Source: Zizania palustris (Eukaryota > Streptophyta > Magnoliopsida > Poales > Poaceae). From it: 64,000 nucleotides of DNA. The position numbers and the translations under genes are program-made. Below are positions 45,071 to 55,555 of this stretch, in pieces (the first letter of the stretch is position 1; every line of letters begins with the position of its first letter). The stretch lies in NCBI GenBank assembly GCA_019279435.1, contig JAAALK010000081.1:24607903-24671902 (forward strand), given 5' to 3'. The notes under the pieces were generated by a model. The model had not been told where the DNA came from, made no database searches, and saw only the letters and a program-made list of their open reading frames with translations.

Positions 45071-45352
45071 GACCCTGATTTTGAGAGCTGGAGAATCTCG
45101 GGACTAGATAATCTAGTTGGCTGGTTGAAGTAGTTGACTGTTAAGTGGGTGGGTTTTATTCAATGACATAATAAGTAAATAAAAATCTGCATAATTTAGA
45201 GAAGCTATAGTTGGCTAGCTTCTCAGCTACTAGACTTAATGGTACTAGTTGCTTCTATAGATTTTAAAAATCTGAGCTATCCAAGATACCGTTTGGAGAG
45301 CTTCTGGATACTAGAAATATTTAGCCAATTAGAAACTCCCAAAAACAGGGTC
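45071..45352. mobile_element. Tourist-like MITE (282 bp), TTA duplication
   Basis: Ends GACCCTGATTTTGAGAG and CTCCCAAAAACAGGGTC are inverted repeats; TTA at 45068-45070 and 45353-45355. Copy 2 shows the empty site (gagcacttagaaaat near 51760). The 3-bp TTA duplication is the PIF/Harbinger signature. Confidence 0.9.
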
Positions 45353-45586
45353 TTATAATTTATTGTGCAAATATATCAAACTTACAACCCTTTTTATAAG
45401 ATGTATAAGTATTTATATGGTTTTCAACATAGAATGTTGAATATTTATCATTTTCAAGATAACAACTTATGAATATGAAAGTATTTTCATATATCTATGA
45501 CATACATGATATTAATTTTAGTCAAAAGTTATAAATCTAGACTTTTAAAAAAATAGAAACCTTATACTTTAGAATAGAGGCAATAT

Positions 45587-45965
45587 ATAATATTGTGTCC
45601 GCTCCACTACATGAAGACAACTCTTTACCAAGTGCACAGATATTTGCCAAATGTATTTTTTGGCACTTGGCAAAGAGGGTTCATCGAATACTATCCAAAA
45701 ACACTCGGTGACCTCAAAAAATACATTTGGCGAAGTTTGACACTCGATAAAAAATGAAAAAAAATTGATACTAACAGACGTTGCAACGACATGTTTGAGA
45801 GAGAAAAAATATTTCGATCTTATGTGATATTTGTAACTTGGTTTGAACTTGAACAATTTTTTACACTAAAAAACAACATATCTTATTCCATGTTTTTTTA
45901 CAATTTTATAGGTCAGTTTGCTATTTTTAATTTAATAAATATATTTTTATGATTTAAATTGAAAT
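45587..45965. mobile_element. CACTA-related fragment
   Basis: Insertion relative to copy 2. It contains cactacatgaagac and 'ctttaccaagtgcac', 'ggcacttggcaaagag', similar to subterminal repeats of grass CACTA elements of the TTGCCGAGTGC type. Right end undefined. Confidence 0.5.
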
Positions 45966-47111
45966 AGGTAAAATTTGAACTACAAGTGCTAAAATAATAA
46001 ACTAAAATTTATAGAAAAATATATTAATGTTTTTGAGTCTATTTTTACATTTTTAGTTTGTATTCACTAAGTTGAAAGAAATTTTGAAAAGTTATGTTGT
46101 GACGCTCAATGGATAACGTGGAGCTTAATTATTTTTTAATTATAAAAAATCAAATGAAGTCTAAAAAACATGAAAAAGTTTATTGTAATTTTTTTAATAT
46201 GAAACATAGATATCGTGGTAAAAATTTTAAAATATTTTGAGAAAAGTATCATGTAATATGTTAAGAAACAAGAAATTCTCCGATAAGGAATTAGAGTTTA
46301 GAGAATGAATAGGTTAGGTTTAAAAGAAAATTGATGATTAAATCTATATCGTAGGAGACTTTGGAGAGAGCGAAGGGGTCTCTGTGTCGTTCGATCGAGA
46401 TCGGACGTACTACAAGAAAATGATAAATTTTCATCGGCGCAGATAATTTCCGTCAGCGTGTACAAGCCGATTGAAGTTGACATAACTTCCGTCGGCTTTT
46501 ACTGTAGCCGACGGAAGTTATGTAACTTCCGTCGAATTTTCCTAACACCGACGGAAGTTAAAGCAATCATCAATACCCGCGCGGTGCCCTAGCTTCAATC
46601 GTCATTATTCCTCGCCTCCTCCCCAAGTCCTCGCCGCCGCCTCCGCACGCCCACCACCTCCTTCCGCCCCATCGCCGCCATAGCACTGCTTCGCTGCCGC
46701 TCGGCCGGTCGCCTCCCATACCCAGTCGGCCGCTGCCACCGCTTCTACCCTCTCGGCCCACCGCTACCACGCATCTCCCACACGGAGTGCCCTAATTTCA
46801 TCCCCAAATCAAGCCACCGCCACCACGCATCTTTGTGCTTCCGCGCCGCCCGGCCGCCGCCACCCCGCCGGTCGCCGTGCCACATGAATCTCCTCCTCCT
46901 CCCCACCCTACTCGTCGCCTGCGCTGCTTGTGAGAGGGGACGCCACCGGAAATCGCCGCTGCAAAGGACCGTCCGCTGCGGACCGCCGCGTGTACCTACT
47001 CGGTGCGGTTCGCCAATACACCGCCCGGCTCAGTTCGCTTCATCTTGTGATCGGAGTTGATCGCTTGCTGTTGTTGATGATGGTGTGTTAGGGCTTTGGA
47101 GATTGCGAGCG

Positions 47112-47184
47112 ATGGTGGCGCTACCATTTAGGGCTCGAGCTGACTACGACTACCTCATTAAGATCCTGCTCATCGGCGACAGCG
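47112..47184 (+). pseudogene. Captured exon 1 of a Rab GTPase (RABE/Rab8-like)
   Basis: 24 codons from ATG, encoding ADYDYLIKILLIGDSG at the end, the beginning of the Rab fold up to the P-loop. The exon stops at a consensus donor (agcg|gtgagt), the position where plant RABE genes have their first intron; the next residues of the P-loop (VGKS) are not in this exon. Upstream DNA looks like the 5' UTR of the same gene. Within CACTA element A and cut from the rest by element B, it cannot make a GTPase. Confidence 0.82.
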
Positions 47185-47640
47185 GTGAGTCTCTCCCTCC
47201 CTCTGTTTGTTCCGGTTAAATTATTTGTGTCTTAAAGATTGTCATTACAAGAGAACTGTCAATTGTTTCCATGCTTGCACCAGATAATATGGCACGCACA
47301 CTACAAGAAAAACAGAAATTTTCGTCGGCCTTTTTAATTTCCGTCGGCTTTTCCAAAAGCCGATGGAAATTAATTAACTTCTGTCAGCCTAAAGAAACCG
47401 ATGGAAATTAACTTAACTTCCGTTGACTTTAACTGTGGCTGACGGAAGTTAACTTAACTTCTTTCGGTTCAACCCTCAACCGATGGAAGTTAATTTTTTC
47501 CCCAAAAACGGCAGCGCCCACCCTATTTTTTCCCCAGACCGCCTAGGTTTTTTTAGCTCCGAGCGCCTCACCTTATCTCCTCCTCCTCCCTCTCACCAGC
47601 CCCCAGGATATTCTCCACCTCCGCCGCCGCGCGCCGCTGC

Positions 47641-47980
47641 CATGGAGTCCGGGCTCGCCGCGAGCCACCGCCTCCGCCTCCCCTTCGTCGCGGCGCCGGC
47701 GGCGGCGCACCTACTCCTCCGCCGCCGCGTCGCGGTGTCGGCGGCGGCGCACCTACTCCTCCTCCGCCGCGTCGCGGTGTCGGCGGCGGCCACCACCACC
47801 CCGCTCCAGCTCCCGCGCCACCTCCCCACGCTGACGGCCGCCAACTCCGCGCCTCCCATCAGCCGCTCCATGCTAGGGCGGCAATGGCGCCCACTTCTGT
47901 CGCCATCTCCCTCTCCTTCCGCTTCCTTCCGCCCGACCCTCACCCTTCTTCTGGCAGGCACGGGGGCTCTGCCCAATTAG
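47641..47980 (+). CDS. GC-rich ORF in CACTA B, probably captured exon
   Basis: Starts MESGLAASHRLRLPF, 112 codons to the TAG at 47978-47980. It contains a direct duplication of ~57 bp (47685-47741 / 47742-47800) encoding AAAHLL(L)LRRRVAVSA twice. Low-complexity Ala/Leu/Arg/Pro; the N-terminal part resembles a plastid or mitochondrial transit peptide only in composition. I do not recognise it. It may be the captured 5' exon of the gene whose later exon lies at 48506. Confidence 0.35.
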
Positions 47981-48505
47981 GGCCTCGACAAATGGGGAGC
48001 GAAAGGTCGGGGCTCTGGAGAGGAGGGTGGGGGATCTGACCTCCGGTCGTTGCCACACGGGGCGCAACGGTGCACCGGCCCTTCTCCCCCGCGCGCAGCT
48101 CTCGTCGTCTGGGTGAAGCAGGGCCACCGCGGGGAGCTCGAGGATGAGCGCCTCCGCCCCCTCTTCCGTGTCACCTCCGCCAGCGGTAGGTCGGCTCATC
48201 GCCACCATGATTACGCCGCCTCTTTTCTCTGTATGTGTCGGCGGTGCGTGCACGACTGAATCCGGTCTGACGATGCGCCCACTTGCCCTCCCTCCTTCCC
48301 TCGTGCTTCTAGAAGCTTCCGATCGGAAGAGCGGCCTGTATCGTCGCCATCCGAATTACTCGCCTCTCTCGCGTTCTATCTGAAATGATCAGTTTATTAC
48401 TAACTATGGGCAGTGTCGGTGGGATGTTAAAAATTTCATAATATTTCCTCATCTGTATTGGACTTAATTGTGTAATTAACTATCTGCCCCAATTCGATGA
48501 TGCAG

Positions 48506-48594
48506 GTCGGGAAATCCTTCACAGGGTTCACCAAGCTGTGCAAGGGCCTCGCCGTCGTCTTGTTCCTTGGTCATTTGGACATGTTGTCTCACTG
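48506..48594 (+). pseudogene. Captured exon fragment, putative rhomboid-like/TMEM115 family
   Basis: Preceded by a splice acceptor (gatgatgcag) and encodes SFTGFTKLCKGLAVVLFLGH. From memory this resembles the N-terminus of plant TMEM115/DUF1751 rhomboid-like Golgi membrane proteins. After about 25 codons it changes to unrelated AT-rich DNA. It lies inside CACTA element B. Confidence 0.45.
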
Positions 48595-48937
48595 TTTTTT
48601 CTACACGATCAAGGACTTTTTTCCTCCATGTCTTTTGTTGACACTTGTTTGGTGACATATGAATTCTGTTTGGTGACAATTGATGAACACTACTTTGTGA
48701 CATATTGAAATGTTTTGTATACTAATGGTTGAGTGACTTGTAATATGTATCATGCTTTTGTATATTGTTGAGAGAGATTTGTGAATACTTGTAATATGAA
48801 TTTGAATACATGTTTGTGATGTTGTATACTGAGGATGAGGATGCATACTGAATGTTCAGAAAAAAGCAAAAAGAAAAAAGTTATCAGTGCTTAGCGCATT
48901 GCTGGAATGTACAGAAAAAAGCAAAAAAGGAAAAAAA

Positions 48938-49186
48938 ACAACTTCCGTCGGCTAATGTATGGCCGACGGAAGTTATAGATTTCCTGTGTTAATTTTCGTC
49001 GGCCATATTTAGCCGACAGAAGTTAACTAACTTCCGTCGGCGACCGACGGAAGTTAGCTTAACTTCCGTCTACCCGCTTCCGTCGGCCAAATGCCGACGG
49101 AAGTTAGTCCTTTGCCGACGGAAGTTAGCTTTTTCCGTCGGAAAAGGGCTAACTTCCGTCAGCTTTGGTCGACGGAAGTTTTTTGG
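48938..49186. repeat. CACTA subterminal repeat array
   Basis: About a dozen copies in both orientations of aacttccgtcggc / gccgacggaagtt in 250 bp. Such arrays are the transposase binding region in CACTA elements. Shorter arrays occur at 46436-46560, 47325-47495 and 49885-50100. Confidence 0.85.
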
Positions 49187-50197
49187 ATTGTTGTAGTGGC
49201 ACTGTTCAAACCTAGCTATTTGAGGCTATTGTGTCTTAAGGGTTGTGGACTTACTTTGATTTGATGCTTTCACCTGAATTGCTTTGGAAGTTAACATTGT
49301 AATTAGTTTATGAATTCCTGTATTGGATTGATAATTTAGCTACTCTGAGGATGGTTTATATTTTCAGGCTTTATTTTCAAGTACATTGGTGAGCTGGGGA
49401 GGAAGGTGCAGACGCTGCAGAGGCAACCACGCTTTCAGTCATACTGGATGATAGGATTGTAAGAGTGTTAGTCTCCATTTGGTTGAATTTAATTGTTTCA
49501 ACTGTGAGTAGTAGTATAATTCTGTATTCTCAATTCTCAAAGTTTACTTGCCCTGGACATGCAATTTTAGAAACGTCTGGTTATGCACTAAGAATTTTCT
49601 TGCTATTCCGATTTTTTAATTCTCACAGGTACTAAACAAGGTATATAGCACTGCAGCGAATTTTGCATCCTTAATTTTTTGTATTATTGTAGCTGATGTG
49701 ACAACTAAATGATTTATTGCATCCAAAAGTAGGGTCATGTCAGAAATGTGGCTGTTGATGTTATATCTGAAAGCAGATCTGATTGGAGATGTTGGAATTA
49801 GGTGGGAGGTTGAAACTTTGGTTTGGTGGTCATTTTTCAGAGAATGCAATTCTAGTTTTTTCTCTTTTCTCTTTTTGCTTTTTTAGTTAATTTCCGTCGG
49901 TCAACATTAGCCGGAAGTTATTGGCCCATCGATAGAAAAGGATAAAAAATGTAATTTCCGTCGGCTAGTCTTTGGTCCACGGAAGTTACCGATTCTTCCG
50001 TCGGCTAGGTTTGGTCGATGGAAGTTAGCTAAATACCATTGAAACGCTTCCATTGGCTAAATACCGATAGAAGTTAGGCTTTTGCCGATGGAAGTTTTTT
50101 GTTTTCTTGTAGTGACGGCTATGGAGTCCGACTGCCCTCTGTAGTCAGCGCCCCGACTATAGAAGCGCCCCGACTATAGAAGAGCTGATTTCCATAC

Positions 50198-50645
50198 TGT
50201 TGACACTAAGATTTAGTAAAGTCCAGGGCCTACCAAGGATATCGTACGGTTAAAAAAATCAAAGAGGTCCAATCAAAGAAGTTCGCCTCTGACGTGTAAC
50301 ATGACCAGATATAAAGAAACCGAAGAAGATAAAGATTATCTAGAATCAGTTAGGATAGATTACTTAAACGGCAAGTCTCTGAACTATAAATATATATCTC
50401 TTAGTTAGGTCAAAACACACAAAACCTACAAACAACTCTTTTGTGTATCGCCGCCCTTAGCTTCCTAAGGTTAATCCCAGCGGAATTCAGCACTCGGAGC
50501 TGGACTGCATCGTACCTATCTCTGACGAAGAGGTGAGTCTCGCCACCCTGACAATCATATCGACTAGGTTAGTGTCCTCACGGCTACATCAATTTGATCT
50601 CTTGAAACATCGGCTGAAACAGTACAATCATCGGTATATCTCGGT
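50198..50645 (+). repeat. Gypsy LTR fragment, truncated
   Basis: Begins TGTTGACACTAAGATTTAGT; diverged copy of the 38151 LTR with one copy of the tandem unit. It breaks off near tatatctcggtat, just before duplication copy 2. Confidence 0.6.
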
Positions 50646-50667
50646 ATATTTATTGTGTTACAAAATA

Positions 50668-52279
50668 TCAAATTATATCCTAAGTTGTAATACTACAGCA
50701 CGGAGAGAGTAAATGCCAAATAACTTCATGAAATGTCTAGTTCAACATCGAGACATTAAATCATTAGTAAAAATATATATATTATGATTTGATATTTGAA
50801 CATAATGTTGATAGACTATCATAAAAACACTTTAATTTAATTATATTCTCGATATTTATAAATATATAATTAGAAAAAAATAGCATATAAATATTGCACG
50901 TTGTTTACTAACCGACGCTGTGCTAGTACTAATAATTACGGTTGGTCGGTGGAGAAATCTGGTGTTATTAGAGCACGTGGGAATGAGATTACCCTCGTGT
51001 CGTCACCGACTTATGGTTGCAAAAGATAATTCCTCAATTAAAATTTAGCAAATATCTCAATAAAATAGCTCTAGTCATCTGTCCATCTCATTTCTTAGAT
51101 ATCTTCAATTGTGCTCTTATCTAGCTTTCTAAAATTAAATTTAGATATTTTTTTAAAAAAAAATCACGCTACAAGAGTATTCCTAAATGATTAGATGTCC
51201 TAAGCGATCCTCTAAATCACCTTAACTTTATTTCTAATTCTTTTTAAAATATAGCTTAACTTTCTTTCTAATTCTTTTTAAAATATAGGGATATACTCTG
51301 TTGCATATTGATTGATTTTTAGGCATCAACAAAATTTAGAATGATTCCTATACGAAGTTTTAGGAAATAAAAAAATAGAAACTCTCTTTATTATTGATGC
51401 TCTTAGATGATTATTATGTTAAAATCCAGCCCTCCATAAATATAAATATACTGTTACTGAAATATATTTAATTAGTCGGACCGATTTGGTCCCCTTTTCT
51501 ATTGGAAAATAAGAAAAAATAGGTACCTCCTATGGGCTCTGCACAAACGGTAAACAGGTTAAAATTTAAATCCAAAATTTTAAATTTTAACTTGTTTGGT
51601 TGAGCTAAAAATATCCTTTAGTGGAATTAGAGTATATGGTTTGAGTGTAAATATGTCGGACGCATTTCAATAACCCTTAATTTTTAATTAGGGAATTAAG
51701 AATTAGGTATGTGATCAATTGTTTTGTACTTATTAGTCCCAGTTCTTATGTGTAATGAGCACTTAGAAAATATTAGTGTAAGACTTAGTACTTACAGTGT
51801 AAACATTTAGAATTCATTGTGAAAATATACGAAACTTACAAATCTAATTTTAACTCTCTTATAAAACATATAAGTGTTTTATACCGTTTTCAACATAGAA
51901 TGTTGAATATTTATCACTTTCGAGACAACAACTTATGAATATGAAAGTATTTTCATATATCTATGACAATCATGACATTAATTTTAGTCAAAAGTTATGA
52001 ATATAGATTTTTTAAAAATATAGAAACCTTATATTTTTAGAATAAAGGTAATATAGGTGAAATTTAAATTGTAAGTGCCCGAAATAATGAACCAGAATTT
52101 ATATAAAAATCATATTCATGTTTTGGAGTCTATTTTTAGTTCTTATGTACTAAGTTGAAAGAAAAATTAAAAAAATATGTTGCGATACTGGATCGGTAAC
52201 ATGGATCTTAATGATTTTTAAATTTACAAAATCAAATGAATCCCGGAAAATATGAGACATGTCTTGGTATTATGATATG
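50668..52279 (+). repeat. Proximal duplication, copy 2
   Basis: Same-order match to parts of 41685-46240 without the MITE, CACTA-like and 1.65-kb insertions. It has its own ~110-bp extra segment near 51445-51550 and a 36-bp tandem duplication near 51220-51290. No coding sequence; the paralogue of the carboxylesterase that should precede it is absent. Confidence 0.88.
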
Positions 52280-52878
52280 TGTTGGCGCAAATGATTACAC
52301 TAATAGGTTCTAAAAGGCCTCAAAGGGCTTTGCTAATGACCGGAGTTAGTTTCGATCCAAGCGGAGCCTCCAAATAGGATAATAGCTTTTCCTAGTATAA
52401 AATATGTGTGATTACTTGAATTTGAATCCTTTTTACAATTGAAGAAGGGGGTATTTATATGCAGGGATTTGCATGAAAAATAATGCTTTACACTCTAGTA
52501 ACAACCTTCATAGTAGACTCTATTCACTATACCCATAGGAGCAGAAGGTACAAACGTGTGTAAATGCCTCAATAGAGCACTTGTCTTGTCAAGTTCTACG
52601 GTGTCTGCCTTTGTAAAGTAAATGTCTTATACCATTTGGCAGCGCCCCTCCGACAACAGAGCTTCGATCGGCTCCCTCCGAGGTCCGAAGTCTCGAAGCC
52701 GTAGAGGGGGCTTAGAGCCTGTCCTTTGGCTTTGAGTTGGGTTGGCGCCTTGTGCTCCGGAGCCTATCAATTCGAAGCATGAACGGGACGCAAGAGGGCT
52801 TCGATCGCACAGACTCAGTTGTAGCCTTTGAAGCCTCTGCCTTAACTACCTGATTGACGAGATTATTCCCTCCTAACA
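52280..52878 (-). repeat. Minus-strand LTR remnant (599 bp)
   Basis: On minus starts TGTTAGGAGGG and ends ATTTGCGCCAACA, with a TATA box (tataaatac) at 52452-52460 and a PPT-like ATTTGAGGGGATAC just upstream at 52879-52892. 52893-53420 would be the 3' internal part of that element, including a plus-strand TATA-like ctataaaaagggtgg near 53345; no protein domain recognised. SIRE element 2 interrupts it at 53421. Confidence 0.6.
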
Positions 52879-52892
52879 GTATCCCCTCAAAT

Positions 52893-53420
52893 ATGAATCT
52901 TTGAATGACCTGCTTCACGAGAAGTGCAATATACGCAAGAAATAATACCATGCGAGAATTTGGAGTACGGACGAACCTTATGACTTACTTCGGCACTCCT
53001 TAAGTTGCGAAGTGGTCTGGTGAAAGGGGTCTGATACAAGGCACTCGTCGCTTATGCTTCTCGAAGGGGTTTAGGGCTTTGAACGTCTATATGTTATCTT
53101 CTCAACTGGACACCTTTTCAGCTATCCCAATGCCTCCTCGAGATCTCTAGTAGATTGCCTCGGAACACAAGCCATCGCTTTTGATGGAATGTTGCGTCAG
53201 GTACTCCAACTACCATGGATATCGCAGGATTTAGGACCGGTCATTTCTTATCTTGACCCCACTTGCCAATGTTGGGTGGGAGGAAATCGAGGGGGATACA
53301 AAGGGTCCCGATGTTGAGGCTTACGGCACAAGCTCTAGGCCCCTATAAAAAGGGTGGACCCTTTCTAGGGTTAATTTTTTCCGTGCCATTACAATTTTTG
53401 TTGTTTGCTAATATGCCATC
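52893..53420 (-). other. Retroelement-like internal DNA, no gene
   Basis: GC-balanced DNA between the minus LTR remnant and SIRE element 2. Short ORFs only. The last five bases, CCATC (53416-53420), would be the SIRE target duplication; its partner lies beyond the window. Confidence 0.4.
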
Positions 53421-55555
53421 TGTTGGACCGGAAACGGCGACCAGAGGGGGGGGTGAATGGGAGCTTTTAAAATTTCGGGCTAAAAACTTAGCCTTCGGTT
53501 CTGATTTGTCTTCTGCGGAACAGGCTTCGAACACAACCTTCGAAGGTCTGGTTCGGAGGTACTTCGACACCTTCGAACACAGGCTTCGGAGTGGCAAAAG
53601 TTCGAAGCCAAGAAGACTTCGCTCCACTTACAACCCTCGAAAACCTACTCTGCTAAGTCAGTGCAGGCTCCGCACCCAGGGTGCTTCGAGCAGGCTTCGC
53701 ACTTCACCCTTCGCAAGAGTGGACAGCCCTCTGAGGACTTCGACCAAGTACTTGGCGACAGCAACTGGTGCTGGGCTTCGTACACAAAACGGATCACGCT
53801 AAGGGCTTCGACACAAGAAGCACTACGGGAAAAGATCAGGGCTTCGCTAGTAAGCAGCGAGGTCTTGCCTCGTGTTACACAGAGCGACAGCACACTGTAA
53901 AACACACTTCGCGATAAAAACACCCTTCGCCAAGACAGGCTTCGGTGAACTAAAACTAGCGAGGTATGCAATACGAGCTCAAGCAAAAGCACACAGAAGC
54001 AGGGCTTCGCCGCTTGAACAAGGAATACTGAAATAAATTGAACTCAGAATGAATACAGCGAGGTCTGTCTACAGGAGCTCAACAGTGAATGCTCAAAGTG
54101 TTAAATGTTACCTACCGAGCCCCCATATTTATAGCCCACGGCTTCATCCTAAGGAAGTGACTACTTTACCCCTAGGGTTTACAACAGATTTGTCTCTACA
54201 GAACTAAGGGGTACAAAAGGTAGTCCACCTTTATTTTGGAGGCTTCTCTGTCAGCTGCAGAGGGGACAGTGTCAGCCTTTTTCAGAACAGACAGTGTCAG
54301 CCTTTACAGAGTTGACTTCTGGAACCTCCCTTCGCACGCGAGGGGTGCGGAAGCTTCGGCGAGAAGCCTGCAGCCTGTTGGCCTTCGCTCCGCCGAAGAA
54401 GTCCTTCGATACAGTGACGGTTTTGAGCCGAAGCCGTCAAAACCTTTGGGCCTTCGCACCACCACCTCCGGAGTGGATCACCACGGCTTCGCAGCTACTC
54501 CGAGCTCGAACACCGTCCGTCCGTGTACCGAAGCCATGCATGGCCGAAGCACCTCAAGCCGAGCCCACGGTCAAGGGCGGGTTGCGTGACATCCCCCAGT
54601 TAGTTTACTTGAATATGGATGTGCATGTTGTTTGTCATGTAAGGACCGTTGTGCGAGGAGGTAAAACGTACTCCTCGAGTTAGTTGATGTTGATGATGTT
54701 CATGTTTACTTTCCGCATGATTAAAATGTGATTACACTAAATGCCATAACTGCAACTGCTTTATTCCGCATTGTTAGCCTTTATCCTTCCTTGTTTATTA
54801 TCCTGCATTATTATTTGCATTTGCGGTGGCTTGTTGAGTACTTTTGTACTCATACCCGTTGGACCCCACAGAGGATGTTTATCTTGAAGATGGTCTGGAG
54901 TAGCGACCCAGTCAAGAAGAAAGATCCTGAAGAAGACGTTCGTCATGCCGTTATCTAATTACTTTATTACTGTTTTTACTAAAACAATGTTGTATTAAAT
55001 ATGGTCTGCGTACCATGGATACTATCGTATGTACGTTGTCGCATGATGAACCTCTTGTATTATTGTTTTTCTTATGAAATTCAATAATGTCTCGATTTGA
55101 TAAATCGGGGCGTGACACCGGACCACCTTCGCAGCCACCGTGACGGAGCTCCCCGCTCCCTTGGCATCAAACCACCCGCTTGACCCAAGTTCACCTGGCT
55201 CAAACCCTGTCCGTCGCCTCCGAAGTCCCTGCGCACCACCGACAAGCAAACAAGTGTATCCAGTACTCCGGAGACCTCTCCGGGTTAGCAACCTCCGGCA
55301 CACACTCCGGTGTACCGCCCAAAGTACCGAAGCCATCGTACGAACCCTGTCATCGTGTACTGTCGGACCCCTCCGACAGGTACACTCCGCTGCACAGCTG
55401 CAGCAAGCAAACACCGAACACACTCCGGTGACACACCTCCGAACACCCTTCGGAGGTACCACCTCCGAAGCCCCTCCGGAGGTACCCTTCGAACAGAGGG
55501 TAAAATCCAGTCAATCACTCATCACAAAACACCGAAACCAACCCTTGGTTTCTCA
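53421..55555 (-). repeat. 3' LTR of SIRE element 2, with internal replacement
   Basis: On + from TGTTGGACCGG to GGTTTCTCA. TATA box on minus at 54126-54133 (tatttata on +). Block 54559-55117 is foreign and replaces 385 bp present in the 5' LTR (63555-63939). Rich in CTTCG/TTCGAA motifs, like element 1. Confidence 0.92.
54559..55117 (+). mobile_element. Gypsy 3' end (28 bp internal + 531-bp LTR) inside SIRE LTR
   Basis: LTR from TGACATCCCCC (54587) to GGGGCGTGACA (55117), preceded by cggtcaagggcgggttgcg, which looks like the PPT region of a gypsy element. The SIRE LTR resumes exactly at 55118. The rest of the gypsy element and 385 bp of SIRE LTR to its left are gone: an insertion followed by a deletion. 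Confidence 0.78.

Larger units (their letters stand above)
41685..46240 (+). repeat. Proximal duplication, copy 1 (with insertions)
   Basis: Non-coding DNA downstream of the carboxylesterase. Blocks match 50668-52279 in the same orientation and order (e.g. 'tgttgatagactatc', 'ggttggtcggtggagaaat', 'gcaaaagataattcctcaa', 'aacatagaatgttgaatattt'). Copy 1 is longer because it carries five or so insertions absent from copy 2. Confidence 0.88.
47299..49198. mobile_element. CACTA element B (inner), nested in element A
   Basis: CACTACAAGAAAAA at the left and ttgttgtagtg at the right, with GCA duplication at 47296-47298 and 49199-49201. Subterminal arrays of cttccgtcggc occur at 47325-47495 and 48938-49186. 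It shares the repeat motif with element A, so one family. 1.9 kb, no transposase; filled with GC-rich exon-like DNA (47550-48380) and an exon fragment. Confidence 0.88.
46408..50114. mobile_element. CACTA element A (outer), non-autonomous, carrying host gene DNA
   Basis: Left TIR TACTACAAGAAAA (first base C to T) and right TTTTCTTGTAGTG, with the 3-bp duplication ACG at 46405-46407 and 50115-50117. Both ends have arrays of the subterminal repeat aacttccgtcggc (46436-46560; 49885-50100). The interior (46570-47298 and 49199-49880) is GC-rich leader-like DNA, a Rab GTPase exon with intron start, and intron/exon-like DNA, interrupted by CACTA element B. No transposase seen. Confidence 0.88.

Noticed and set aside
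46570..47060. Pro/Arg-rich ORFs in the left part of CACTA A
   Set aside because: GC-rich leader-like DNA; no start context or domain. Better read as captured 5' UTR of the Rab gene.
46400..50120. CRISPR-like array from regularly repeated cttccgtcggc
   Set aside because: Repeats are short, in both orientations and irregularly spaced near transposon ends; this is a plant CACTA subterminal array.
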